Shown here one piece after another: positions 8,164 through 15,806 of a stretch of 47,578 nt of DNA. The translations under genes were made by a program, and so were the position numbers. Below the pieces are notes generated by a model that made no database searches, was not told the origin of the DNA, and worked only from the letters and a program-made list of their open reading frames with translations. How positions within the stretch are numbered: the stretch's first letter is position 1; every line of letters starts with the position of its first letter. This DNA is from Helcobacillus massiliensis (lineage in GTDB: Bacteria; Actinomycetota; Actinomycetes; Actinomycetales; Dermabacteraceae): the NCBI RefSeq assembly GCF_014191425.1, contig NZ_JACHWP010000009.1:1-47578 (forward strand). Direction: 5' to 3'.

Positions 8164-9612
8164 ATGGCTGACGTGATTGTGGGGCGGTTCGCCCTCATCG
8201 ACCTGATCGCCAAGGGCGGCTCAGGCGCTGTCTGGCGCGCCTGGGACAAGAAAGTGGACAACGTGTGCGCGGCGAAGGTGCTGCGGCAGCGCGACTCCGC
8301 TGATCTCATGCGCTTCGTCCGGGAGAAGGGCGTCTCCTTCGATCACCCGAACCTCCTCACCCCGTACGGCTGGGGCGCGGAGGACGAGCACGTGGTGATC
8401 GCGATGCCGCTCGCGTCCGGCGGCACCCTCGATGGGCTCATCAAACGAGGCGGCCCCCTCGGTGAGGCTGCGACCGTGGTGATCCTTTCGCAGCTGCTGA
8501 AGGGCCTGCAGCACATCCACAACGAGCAGTGGATCCACCGGGATGTGAAGCCCGGCAACATCATGTTCGATGTCGGCGGCCCCACCCCGATCCATTCCCG
8601 TCTGGCGGACTTCGGCATCGCCGTGCATGAGACGGACGTGCGCTTCACGCATGTCGGCATGATCAACGGGACGCCGGGCTTCATGGCGCCGGAGCTGTTC
8701 CAGATGGATGAGCCCACCCCGAAGCAGGACCTGTACGCCGCGGGCGTGGTGGCGCTGATGATGCTGAACGGCCGCTTCACGCTGAACGACGGCCCGATTC
8801 CGTCCGGTGAGCTGGCGCGCCTGCTGAAGGGCGTGTCGCCGCAGCTGGCCGGGGTGATCCGGTCCCTCGTGGAGGCGGATCCGGTGCGGCGCTGCCCATC
8901 GGCGCAGGCCGCGATCGGTGCCCTGCCGTATGTGGCCCCGCAGACCCCTCTCGTGTTCGCGGACGGCACCCCGATCCGGATCACGTCCCTGATGCCGCCG
9001 CTGCCGCCCGGGTTCGTCCGGGAGAAGGCGTTCGATGTGGATCAGAACAAGAGCGCGTCGATGGAGGCGCTGCGTGCCGGCGCCGCGAACGCGGCTGGGA
9101 TGCCGGTGGCGCAGTGGCAGCCCACCCCGGCGACGCCGCGTCCGTGGGAGCGGCCGACGGGCCCGCGCACCAACGCCCCCCGCGGTGGGGCGCCTGCCGG
9201 GTCGGCGCCGTCAGGGTCGTCGGCGGCCTCGGCGGCTTCGGCGACCCCCGCTGCCTCCGGGTCCTCTGCGGCTTCTGCTGCTTCCGCGGGCTCCGCGCCG
9301 ACGGGTCCGCGCGGCACCTCCGGGTCCGGCCCCTCGGGTGCGGGCACCGGTGGGTCCCATGCCATGTACGGGTACGGTGCGGGTGGTCAGTCGGCGGCGT
9401 CGCCGGCATGGTCGTATGTGTCAGGGCCATCCGCGCCGACGGGTCCGCGCAGTGCGCAGGGCTCCATCGGTGGTGCGGGGGCGCCGGGCGGTGTCGTGCC
9501 CGGGGCCGCTGGCGGTTCCCGCACGAACCTGATCGCAGGCGTACTCGGCTCCGTGGCGGGCCTGGTGGTGGGCGGCGGAATCCTCGGCGTCATCGCCGCG
9601 CTCATCCGCTGA
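8164..9612 (+). CDS. Membrane-anchored Ser/Thr protein kinase
   Basis: The protein has 482 residues. Residues 1-260 are a Hanks-type kinase domain: glycine loop AKGGSGAVWRAWD, catalytic Lys38 in CAAKVL, HRDVKPGN (Asp127), DFG (Asp149), and the activation-segment end GTPGFMAPELF. All key residues are present, so it should be active. The linker at about 300-450 is disordered and Ala/Ser/Pro/Gly-rich. One hydrophobic helix ends the protein (GVLGSVAGLVVGGGILGVIA), leaving only a few residues outside. Thus it has the PknB-type topology without an extracellular sensor domain, and the input signal must be cytoplasmic or come from a partner. The catalytic domain looks complete despite an unusually short C-lobe. 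Confidence 0.9.
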   Translation: MADVIVGRFALIDLIAKGGSGAVWRAWDKKVDNVCAAKVLRQRDSADLMRFVREKGVSFDHPNLLTPYGWGAEDEHVVIAMPLASGGTLDGLIKRGGPLGEAATVVILSQLLKGLQHIHNEQWIHRDVKPGNIMFDVGGPTPIHSRLADFGIAVHETDVRFTHVGMINGTPGFMAPELFQMDEPTPKQDLYAAGVVALMMLNGRFTLNDGPIPSGELARLLKGVSPQLAGVIRSLVEADPVRRCPSAQAAIGALPYVAPQTPLVFADGTPIRITSLMPPLPPGFVREKAFDVDQNKSASMEALRAGAANAAGMPVAQWQPTPATPRPWERPTGPRTNAPRGGAPAGSAPSGSSAASAASATPAASGSSAASAASAGSAPTGPRGTSGSGPSGAGTGGSHAMYGYGAGGQSAASPAWSYVSGPSAPTGPRSAQGSIGGAGAPGGVVPGAAGGSRTNLIAGVLGSVAGLVVGGGILGVIAALIR

Positions 9613-9622
9613 CCCTTCGCCC

Positions 9623-9796
9623 TCAGGCCGCGCCGTCGCCGAGGACCGCCACCACTGACCCGACGCTGCCGACCAGCAGCAGCCCGGGGATGAGGACGCA
9701 GCAGTCGAGGCAGTCCAGTCCGTCCCCGATGCGGCGCCTCGTGCGCCGCCACCAGGAGGGGCGCTGCCCCTGACCATTCGTGAGACGCGCCCTCAC
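9623..9796 (-). CDS. Small membrane protein (57 residues), coupled to the upstream hydrolase gene
   Basis: A GTG start at 9796 overlaps the stop of the serine hydrolase gene as GTGA, the classic translational-coupling overlap. The product begins VRARLTNGQGQRPSWWRRTR, continues with IGDGLDCLDCC and ends in one helix, VLIPGLLLVGSVGSVVAVLG. It has an Arg/Trp-rich cytoplasmic face, three clustered cysteines (CLDCC) at the membrane boundary and a single membrane span. The other frames here lack such organisation, and codon third positions are GC-rich. I do not recognise the family. The CLDCC cluster could bind a metal or be acylated. It may tether or modulate the hydrolase, but this is inference from the overlap alone. 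Confidence 0.6.
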   Translation of the reverse strand: MRARLTNGQGQRPSWWRRTRRRIGDGLDCLDCCVLIPGLLLVGSVGSVVAVLGDGAA

Positions 9797-11409
9797 TTCG
9801 CAGCCTCGGCCTTCTTCTCGCCGGCCTGCTGCTCGTTCTTCTTCCCGAGCGTGGTGATCGACTGGATCTTCGCGTCACGGCGCGGATCCATCAGCATGTC
9901 GATCGTGACCGTGCCCGTCGGCCCCGTCAGCTTCAGCTGCGCATTCGCGCGGGACACCACCGTCACGGTCGCCGGCAGCTCCTCGCCGCCCTCGATCGCG
10001 TCGATCACCGGCGTTGCCGCCTTCTGCAGGTCAGCGAGCTCCAGCCCGGCGAGCTGGAGTGCCTGCTCGCGGCGTCGGAAGCGCTCATCACGGGGAATGT
10101 CCGGGTCCATGTTCTCCGCGAAGAACTCATCGGCGATCGCGGACCCGTCGGCCCCCTCCATGTCCTCGAGGCTGAGGTAACGCAGGGTCGCTGCGAACGC
10201 GGTCGCGGTGACGGGCGCCAGTTCGCCGCGCGGCGCGGTGATCGCGGCGGGGGAGTGCTCGAGGATGGCGCGCAGAGCGTCCATGCAGGAGCGGATCGCG
10301 GGCCCGTACTTCGCGTTCGCGAGGGCGATCGCGGCGGTGCCGGTGGCGCGGTGCCAGATCATGTAGGACCCGAAGCCGGGGTAGCCGCCGGAGTGGGAGA
10401 CGAGTTCACCGAGGTCGGCGAAGCGCTCCACCACGAGGCCGTACCCGTAGCCGCGGATGCGGTCGAACCCGGCGGAGTGCTTCTCACCCTCGCGCACCGG
10501 CAGCGCGGGGGTCTCCCACAGGCGCTGCAGCTGCTGCATCTCCCGACGCGACGCCGCGCTCAGGAGTTCCGGATGCTCCGCCGGCTTCCCGCCCGGCAGC
10601 ACCGCGAGGTTCGCCGACGACAGGAACTGCACCCACTTCGCGACGTCCTCCACCGTGGAGAACAGGCCCGCCATCGCGCCGTACACGCCGGGGGTGTCGA
10701 ACTCGATGCGCTCGAAACGGGTCGCATCCGTGTGCTCATTGAGGCGGTGGCCCTGCATGATGCGGGCCTTCTGGTCCTCGGTCGCGGACTCGACCGACCA
10801 GATCGTGTCGGTCATGCCGAGGGGCTGGAGGAAGTGCTCGGTGATGTACGAGTCGTAGGACTGCCCGGAGACCTCGTCGATCACGCGGCCGAGCAGGGAG
10901 TAGCCGGTGTTGGAGTACTCGAAGCCGGTTCCCGGGGCGTGCACCCAGCCGAGCCCGTTCTTCAGCAGGTCCGCGAATTCGTCGCGGGTCATGGACTCCA
11001 TGCGGTCGCCCCACGGGTTGTCGGTGACGAACCCGGCGGACATCGTCAGCAGCAGGCGCAGGGTGAGCTGAGGGGAGTCCTCCGTGGCCGGTTCGATGGC
11101 AGCGGCTTCCGGCACGTACTCGGAGACGGGGTCGTCGAGGCGGAGGCGGCCCTCGTCGCGCAGCTTCAGGATCGACGCTGCGGTGAACGACTTCGTCATC
11201 GAGCAGATGCGTGACAGGGAGCGGGAGTCGGGGGTGAAGGAATCGGCCGCGGCGGTGCCGTTCTCCAGGTGGGAGTTGCCGAAGCCGCCGGAGCCGACGA
11301 GCGTGCCCTCGTGGAGCAGGCCCCAGGCCATGCCGGGGGTATCGTTCTTCTCGACCGTGGATTCGAAGATGGACGCGGCGGCGCTGAGCGCGGATTCATC
11401 GATAGCCAT
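9793..11409 (-). CDS. Beta-lactamase-fold serine hydrolase (class C/PBP-like)
   Basis: The protein has 538 residues from the ATG at 11409. It carries the serine beta-lactamase/DD-peptidase triad motifs: SMTK (Ser70, Lys73), YSN (Tyr165) and HSGG in place of KTG. The order and spacing match the AmpC/EstB/ClbP branch. The N-terminus has no signal sequence, so it is probably a cytoplasmic esterase or peptidase rather than a secreted beta-lactamase. After about residue 390 a C-terminal domain follows that ends in a Lys/Glu-rich tail. An upstream extension to 11484 is open but lies before the TACCCT box. A 57-residue membrane protein overlaps its stop codon and may localise it. Confidence 0.87.
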   Translation of the reverse strand: MAIDESALSAAASIFESTVEKNDTPGMAWGLLHEGTLVGSGGFGNSHLENGTAAADSFTPDSRSLSRICSMTKSFTAASILKLRDEGRLRLDDPVSEYVPEAAAIEPATEDSPQLTLRLLLTMSAGFVTDNPWGDRMESMTRDEFADLLKNGLGWVHAPGTGFEYSNTGYSLLGRVIDEVSGQSYDSYITEHFLQPLGMTDTIWSVESATEDQKARIMQGHRLNEHTDATRFERIEFDTPGVYGAMAGLFSTVEDVAKWVQFLSSANLAVLPGGKPAEHPELLSAASRREMQQLQRLWETPALPVREGEKHSAGFDRIRGYGYGLVVERFADLGELVSHSGGYPGFGSYMIWHRATGTAAIALANAKYGPAIRSCMDALRAILEHSPAAITAPRGELAPVTATAFAATLRYLSLEDMEGADGSAIADEFFAENMDPDIPRDERFRRREQALQLAGLELADLQKAATPVIDAIEGGEELPATVTVVSRANAQLKLTGPTGTVTIDMLMDPRRDAKIQSITTLGKKNEQQAGEKKAEAAK

Positions 11410-11415
11410 ACCGCT

Positions 11416-11421
11416 AGGGTA
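11416..11421 (-). promoter_or_regulatory. -10 box (TACCCT) of the serine hydrolase gene
   Basis: On the minus strand TACCCT is followed by six bases (AGCGGT) and the ATG at 11409. No Shine-Dalgarno fits, so a leaderless mRNA is expected. Confidence 0.55.
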
Positions 11422-11556
11422 GAGCAGGGGCATTCCGCCGTTCGGGGGTTTGGTCACGGTGTGGGCAAAACCCCAGGCAGACAATGGTCAAAGAGTCCTA
11501 ATCCCCGGTCGAGCGGGGCGTCTGCGCTGGTAGCGTGGGGTGCGCTGGTCCGGCCG

Positions 11557-12438
11557 TCATCCCCCTCGACTGCCGGGCCGGCTTTTTCTGTGCCCGACGG
11601 GTGCGCCCTCCGCGCCGGTTGTCCCGGTGGCGTAGAAGCGGGCGAACACGCCCTGCACCTGGTCGCCGACCATCTCGGACAGCACCGACGCGTCCACCAG
11701 CGCCGGATTGAAGCGTTTCCGCTGGTCCTGGTCCTGGTCCTGAGCCTGAGCCTGAGCCTGGCCGGCGGGCTCCTCATCGGCCTGGGGATCGATGCTGGCG
11801 GCTTCGGTCGCTCGCTCGGCCCCATCCTCGGCGCCGGCCGCGGAATCGGAGCCGGAGGAGGGCGCAGGTTCCGCCCCGCCGCTGTCGCCGGGAACCGCGT
11901 CGCCATCGCCTCCGGGGCCGCGCAGGTCCTCCAGGTCGATGCCGCGCATCAGCAGCATGTCTCCGGGCGCATCGTCCAGGTGCTCCATCAGCACGTATAC
12001 CAGCGCATACACGTGCGGGCACACGGACATCCCCGCGGGGCAGGCGCAGTCCCACGTGATGTCCGTGTGGGAGGAGGGCAGCAGCCCCAGGTTGTGGCGG
12101 AGCAGTTCGCTCTCCCGGTCCGCCCCGTACGTCCCGTCCAGCAGCGTCAGCACGAACGACGGATCCTGCGCGATCATCCGCTCCACCAGGTCGCGATCCC
12201 CACCGGTGAACACGTGCAGGTCCAGGCGGGGCTCCACGATCCCGAACTGCGGGTCGTCCATGGACGCCGTCACCGAACCGGGCCGCACATCCACCCACTG
12301 CACGGTGCCGGCGCGGGCGAGGCGCTTGCCGATCGCCTTGCCGCGCGAACCGAGCAGCATCTCCATCCGTCGGCCGAACTCGCGGGCCATCCAGCTGCGC
12401 CCGATCTGCCCGCGCTGGGACCGCATCTCAATCGCCAT
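11557..12438 (-). CDS. SWIM zinc-finger protein, partner of the Snf2 helicase
   Basis: The protein has 293 residues from the ATG at 12438. The SWIM zinc finger is complete: Cys131, Cys133, Cys140 and His142 in WDCACPAGMSVCPHVYAL (CxC-x6-CxH). SWIM domains bind DNA or protein partners and in bacteria are commonly paired with Snf2-type helicases. The start overlaps the helicase stop by 11 bases, so the proteins are probably made together. The C-terminal third is low complexity: an acidic linker, then QAQAQAQDQDQDQ from hexanucleotide repeats at about 11720-11760, then a short conserved-looking helix (NPALVDASVLSEMVGDQVQG). A longer start at 12465 is possible but less likely given the overlap. 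Confidence 0.85.
   Translation of the reverse strand: MAIEMRSQRGQIGRSWMAREFGRRMEMLLGSRGKAIGKRLARAGTVQWVDVRPGSVTASMDDPQFGIVEPRLDLHVFTGGDRDLVERMIAQDPSFVLTLLDGTYGADRESELLRHNLGLLPSSHTDITWDCACPAGMSVCPHVYALVYVLMEHLDDAPGDMLLMRGIDLEDLRGPGGDGDAVPGDSGGAEPAPSSGSDSAAGAEDGAERATEAASIDPQADEEPAGQAQAQAQDQDQDQRKRFNPALVDASVLSEMVGDQVQGVFARFYATGTTGAEGAPVGHRKSRPGSRGG
11722..11760. repeat. Hexanucleotide microsatellite in the SWIM gene
   Basis: On the plus strand (tggtcc) occurs three times followed by (tgagcc) three times. In the gene this encodes alternating Gln-Ala and Gln-Asp pairs. Six-base units keep the frame, so copy-number change would alter only linker length. Confidence 0.8.
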
Positions 12439-15400
12439 CGCTGAGCGCCCCCTTCCGCGACTCATCGGACCAGGAGACGGCGTTGCCCTCCGCGTCCCGC
12501 GTCACCGTGAAGAGGTCGGCGAGCCGGTCATCGTCGAGGTCCTGCAGCCAGCGCTCACCCGCGGCGACCGTGGCGTCGGCCAGGGCGGACTTCATGGCGA
12601 GGCGCTCCGCGATCGCCTCCTCAATGGTGCCGATGGCGACCATGCGGCGCACCGTCACGTTCCTCTTCTGCCCGATGCGGAACGCCCGGTCCGTGGCCTG
12701 GTTCTCCACGGCGGGGTTCCACCAGCGGTCCAGGTGGATGACATGGTTCGCGGCGGTGAGGGTGATGCCGGTGCCGCCGGCCCGCAGGGACAGCAGCATG
12801 ACGCCCGCCTGCCCCGTGTCCTTCTGGAACTCGGCGACCATGTGGTCCCGCTCCGCCTTCGGCAGACCGCCGTGCAGGAACGGCACCTCGATGCCGAACC
12901 TGTCCTGCCAGTACTCGATCATCTGCGGCGCGTACTGCGTGAACTGGGTGAAGATCAGCGCCTTCTCGCCCACGCTGATGATCGACTCCAGCAGGTCGTC
13001 GATGCGGTCCATCTTCCCGGAGCGGTGCTGGCCGTCCTCCAGCATGGGGGAGCCGTCGCCGAGGTAATGGGCGGGATGGTTGCAGACCTGTTTGATCCGC
13101 ATGACGGTGGAGGAGATCAGCGCTTTGCGCTGCGTCCGGTCCACCTGCGCGAGCTCCTTCGTCATCTCCTCACCGATCGCGGAGATGAGCCCGGCCTGTT
13201 CGGGGGTGAGGGTGATCCGCTCGTCCATCTCGATCTTGTCCGGCAGGTCGCGGATGATGGAGCGGTCGGTCTTCAGGCGGCGGAGGATGAACGCGCCGGT
13301 GACGCGGTTGAGCTGTTCGAGGGCGTCCTCATCGTGGTCGTCCTGGATGGGGCGAGCGTAGGTCTCCTTGAACCGGTCCTCACTGCCGAGGAGGCCGGGG
13401 TTGGCGAACTCCATGATGGAGTGCAGGTCCGTCAGGTCGTTCTCCACGGGGGTGCCGGTGAGGGCGAGGCGGCGCCCCTCGGGCAGTTGCCGGGAGGCGC
13501 GGGACACCTGGGTGTCGGCGTTCTTGATGTGCTGCGCTTCGTCGAGGATGACGCGGTGCAGACCGAGGCGCTGCAGGTCCGGCAGGTCGCGCGCCATCAG
13601 GGCGTAGGTGGTGAGGATGAGGTCGGCCTGCATCGCTTCGGTCGCGAAGTCGTCACCGGTGAGGCGCTGCGGCCCGTGGTGGACGTGGACCCGCAGGTGG
13701 GGCGCGAACGTCGCGGCTTCGCGCTGCCAGGACCCGATGACGCTCATGGGACACACCAGCAGGGTGGGGCCGACGGGGACCCGCTGCCCCCAGGTGCCGT
13801 CGGCGTCAGCGGCGGCGAACGCGGCGTCGGCGTTCTCGCGCTCCCAGCAGAGGAGGGCGAGGACCTGCATGGTCTTGCCGAGGCCCATGTCGTCGGCGAG
13901 GATGCCGCCGAGCCCGGCGCCATCGAGCATCGCCATCCATTCGAGGCCGCGCTGCTGGTAGGGCCGCAGAGTCGCCTTCAGTGTGGTGGGCGCCGGGACG
14001 GTCGGGGGCGCGGCGCGGGTGGTGAAGAAGGCGGCGGCACCGCGGTCCTTCCCGCCGATGGTGAGGCGGAGGTCCTCGGGGTTGTGCTCGGTCAGCAGGT
14101 GCACCCACTGCCGGACCGACATGTCGCCGCGCGGCGGCACCACCAGGCTGCGCTGGTCCCCGTCGGCCCCGGTCGCGGTGCCGGGTGCTGACGCGGCAGC
14201 GCCCAGTGCCGCGGCAGCGTCGCCGTCTCCCGGCGGCTGCGGGGCGCGCTTCGTCCCGCCGCGCAACACGGAGATCTGCGCGAAGCGGCGCTGCTCGGCG
14301 CTCTGCAGGTACGCGGTCTTCGAGAAGGCGTCGAGGAAGCGTTCGGCGGCGGCGAGGGTGGAGCGGTCCAGGCGGATCCATTCACCGCGCAGCTGCACGA
14401 TGTCGGCCTGCGCGGTGAGGATGTCCTGCATCTCCTCGTCGGTGAGGTCGGTGTCGCCGATGGCGGTGGTGAAGCTGAAGGAACCGATCGCGCCGGTCAT
14501 CGACTGGCCCTTCTGGGACTTCTCCGCGTTCGCATCGGCGCCCTCCCGCTTCTTCTCCTCCGGATCCTGCACGGTGGCGCGGACCGTCACGGCCTGCTTC
14601 GTCCAGGTGCGCGGCAGCATCACCACGATGGAGTGCTCGGCGAGGTCGGCGGCGTCGGCGGAGATGAAGCGGGACAGTTCATGCGTGTTGACGGTCCACT
14701 CCATGCCGCTGCGGCTCGTCTTCGCGCCGCGCAGGATCGGGGAGTGGGAGCGGATGGCGGCGGTGTGCTCCAGCGCTGCCACCATCGACAGGTCGCCCAC
14801 GCTGACGAGGGCTCCGAGGGGGTGGACGGTGCCGCCGCTCTCCCTCAGGCACGCTTCGATCCGCCACGCGGACTGATCGATGGCGCCGTCGTCGGCGGTG
14901 CCGTCGGGTTCGTGGACGCGGACCACGAGGTCGGGGGCGACATCGTGCAGGAGGACCCCGTCGGCCCCCGTGTCCGCGAACTGCCCGAGCAGGCGGGTGA
15001 GGCGGCGCCGCCCCGGCACATCCACCCGCAGTGCGGCGGCGTCGGGGCCGAGGGCGGCGATCAGCTGCGCGCCGACGGGATCCACCCCCTCCAGCTGGTC
15101 GCCGTCCGGGAGGTCGGTGTCCCGCAGGAGCGCGGCGAAGGCGTCGCGGGCGTGGGCGTCGGCGAGGGCGCTGAGCCATGGGTGGGGTGTGACGCCGGGG
15201 GCGGTGTCCCAGGCGGCGATGGTGGCGTCGGCCTGCACCTCGATCTGCGGCACCACCTGGCGGGCGGTGACGAGGCGGCGGGCATGGACGTCGAGCGCGA
15301 GGACGCTGAGGGCGTCGGCGGCGAGCGCGAGGTCATCGGCGACAGCGATGGCGGCGCCGGTGTCGGCGAGCTCCACGATCAGGTCGTCGAGCGCGGATGC

Positions 15401-15727
15401 CACAGCGGCAGTGGAGTCGCTGGGAAGGCGGCCAGAAGCGCGCGCGCTCACCTCGATGAGGCTGCGCATAGCATCGGTGGCGCGGGCGAGCCGCACCCCG
15501 GTCAGCAGCATCAGCGGGGCGCCCTTCGCGCGACCGTCGGCGCGGCTGCGCTGCCGCATCGGCCGCAGCACCCACGGCAGCAGGGGCCTGAAGGCCGACG
15601 GGTGCCGCTCCACCAGCGGCCCGAGGTCATCGGTGAGGCGGGCGCGACCGTCGTCCCCGCGCACGTGCGCCCACAGGGACGCCCCCGCGACCGGGTCGAG
15701 GACGAGGTGCAGGACGTGCTGGGTCAT
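12428..15727 (-). CDS. Snf2-family (Swi2/Snf2) DEAD/DEAH-type helicase
   Basis: The protein has 1099 residues. The first 600 or so contain bacterial Snf2-associated regions. The motor core then follows: Walker A in GGILADDMGLGKTMQVLALL (near residue 615), DEAQ box in HRVILDEAQHIKNADT, motif III LALTGTPVENDLTDLHSIME, and the C-terminal motifs LLSLRAGGTGITLTAA and ATDRAFRIGQKRNVTVRRMV. These enzymes translocate on double-stranded DNA and remodel protein-DNA complexes; the bacterial members act around transcription or DNA repair, but the exact role here is unknown. The SWIM gene overlaps its 3' end. The start is the ATG 6 bases after a TAGCCT box, implying a leaderless mRNA. Confidence 0.92.
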   Translation of the reverse strand: MTQHVLHLVLDPVAGASLWAHVRGDDGRARLTDDLGPLVERHPSAFRPLLPWVLRPMRQRSRADGRAKGAPLMLLTGVRLARATDAMRSLIEVSARASGRLPSDSTAAVASALDDLIVELADTGAAIAVADDLALAADALSVLALDVHARRLVTARQVVPQIEVQADATIAAWDTAPGVTPHPWLSALADAHARDAFAALLRDTDLPDGDQLEGVDPVGAQLIAALGPDAAALRVDVPGRRRLTRLLGQFADTGADGVLLHDVAPDLVVRVHEPDGTADDGAIDQSAWRIEACLRESGGTVHPLGALVSVGDLSMVAALEHTAAIRSHSPILRGAKTSRSGMEWTVNTHELSRFISADAADLAEHSIVVMLPRTWTKQAVTVRATVQDPEEKKREGADANAEKSQKGQSMTGAIGSFSFTTAIGDTDLTDEEMQDILTAQADIVQLRGEWIRLDRSTLAAAERFLDAFSKTAYLQSAEQRRFAQISVLRGGTKRAPQPPGDGDAAAALGAAASAPGTATGADGDQRSLVVPPRGDMSVRQWVHLLTEHNPEDLRLTIGGKDRGAAAFFTTRAAPPTVPAPTTLKATLRPYQQRGLEWMAMLDGAGLGGILADDMGLGKTMQVLALLCWERENADAAFAAADADGTWGQRVPVGPTLLVCPMSVIGSWQREAATFAPHLRVHVHHGPQRLTGDDFATEAMQADLILTTYALMARDLPDLQRLGLHRVILDEAQHIKNADTQVSRASRQLPEGRRLALTGTPVENDLTDLHSIMEFANPGLLGSEDRFKETYARPIQDDHDEDALEQLNRVTGAFILRRLKTDRSIIRDLPDKIEMDERITLTPEQAGLISAIGEEMTKELAQVDRTQRKALISSTVMRIKQVCNHPAHYLGDGSPMLEDGQHRSGKMDRIDDLLESIISVGEKALIFTQFTQYAPQMIEYWQDRFGIEVPFLHGGLPKAERDHMVAEFQKDTGQAGVMLLSLRAGGTGITLTAANHVIHLDRWWNPAVENQATDRAFRIGQKRNVTVRRMVAIGTIEEAIAERLAMKSALADATVAAGERWLQDLDDDRLADLFTVTRDAEGNAVSWSDESRKGALSDGD

Positions 15728-15733
15728 GGCATG

Positions 15734-15739
15734 AGGCTA
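15734..15739 (-). promoter_or_regulatory. -10 box (TAGCCT) of the Snf2 gene
   Basis: On the minus strand TAGCCT, then CATGCC, then the ATG at 15727. It gives the Snf2-SWIM pair its own promoter, separate from the MinD-like gene upstream, and predicts a leaderless mRNA. Confidence 0.55.
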
Positions 15740-15806
15740 ACGCTCTGCGGCGTCGGCGCATTCCGGAACCCGTCGGCCCACCGGGGCCTGTGGATGACTG
15801 GGCGTG

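Noticed and set aside
11792-14191. Long plus-strand open frame of 799 codons
   Set aside because: It is antisense to the Snf2 and SWIM genes; long antisense frames are common in GC-rich coding DNA.
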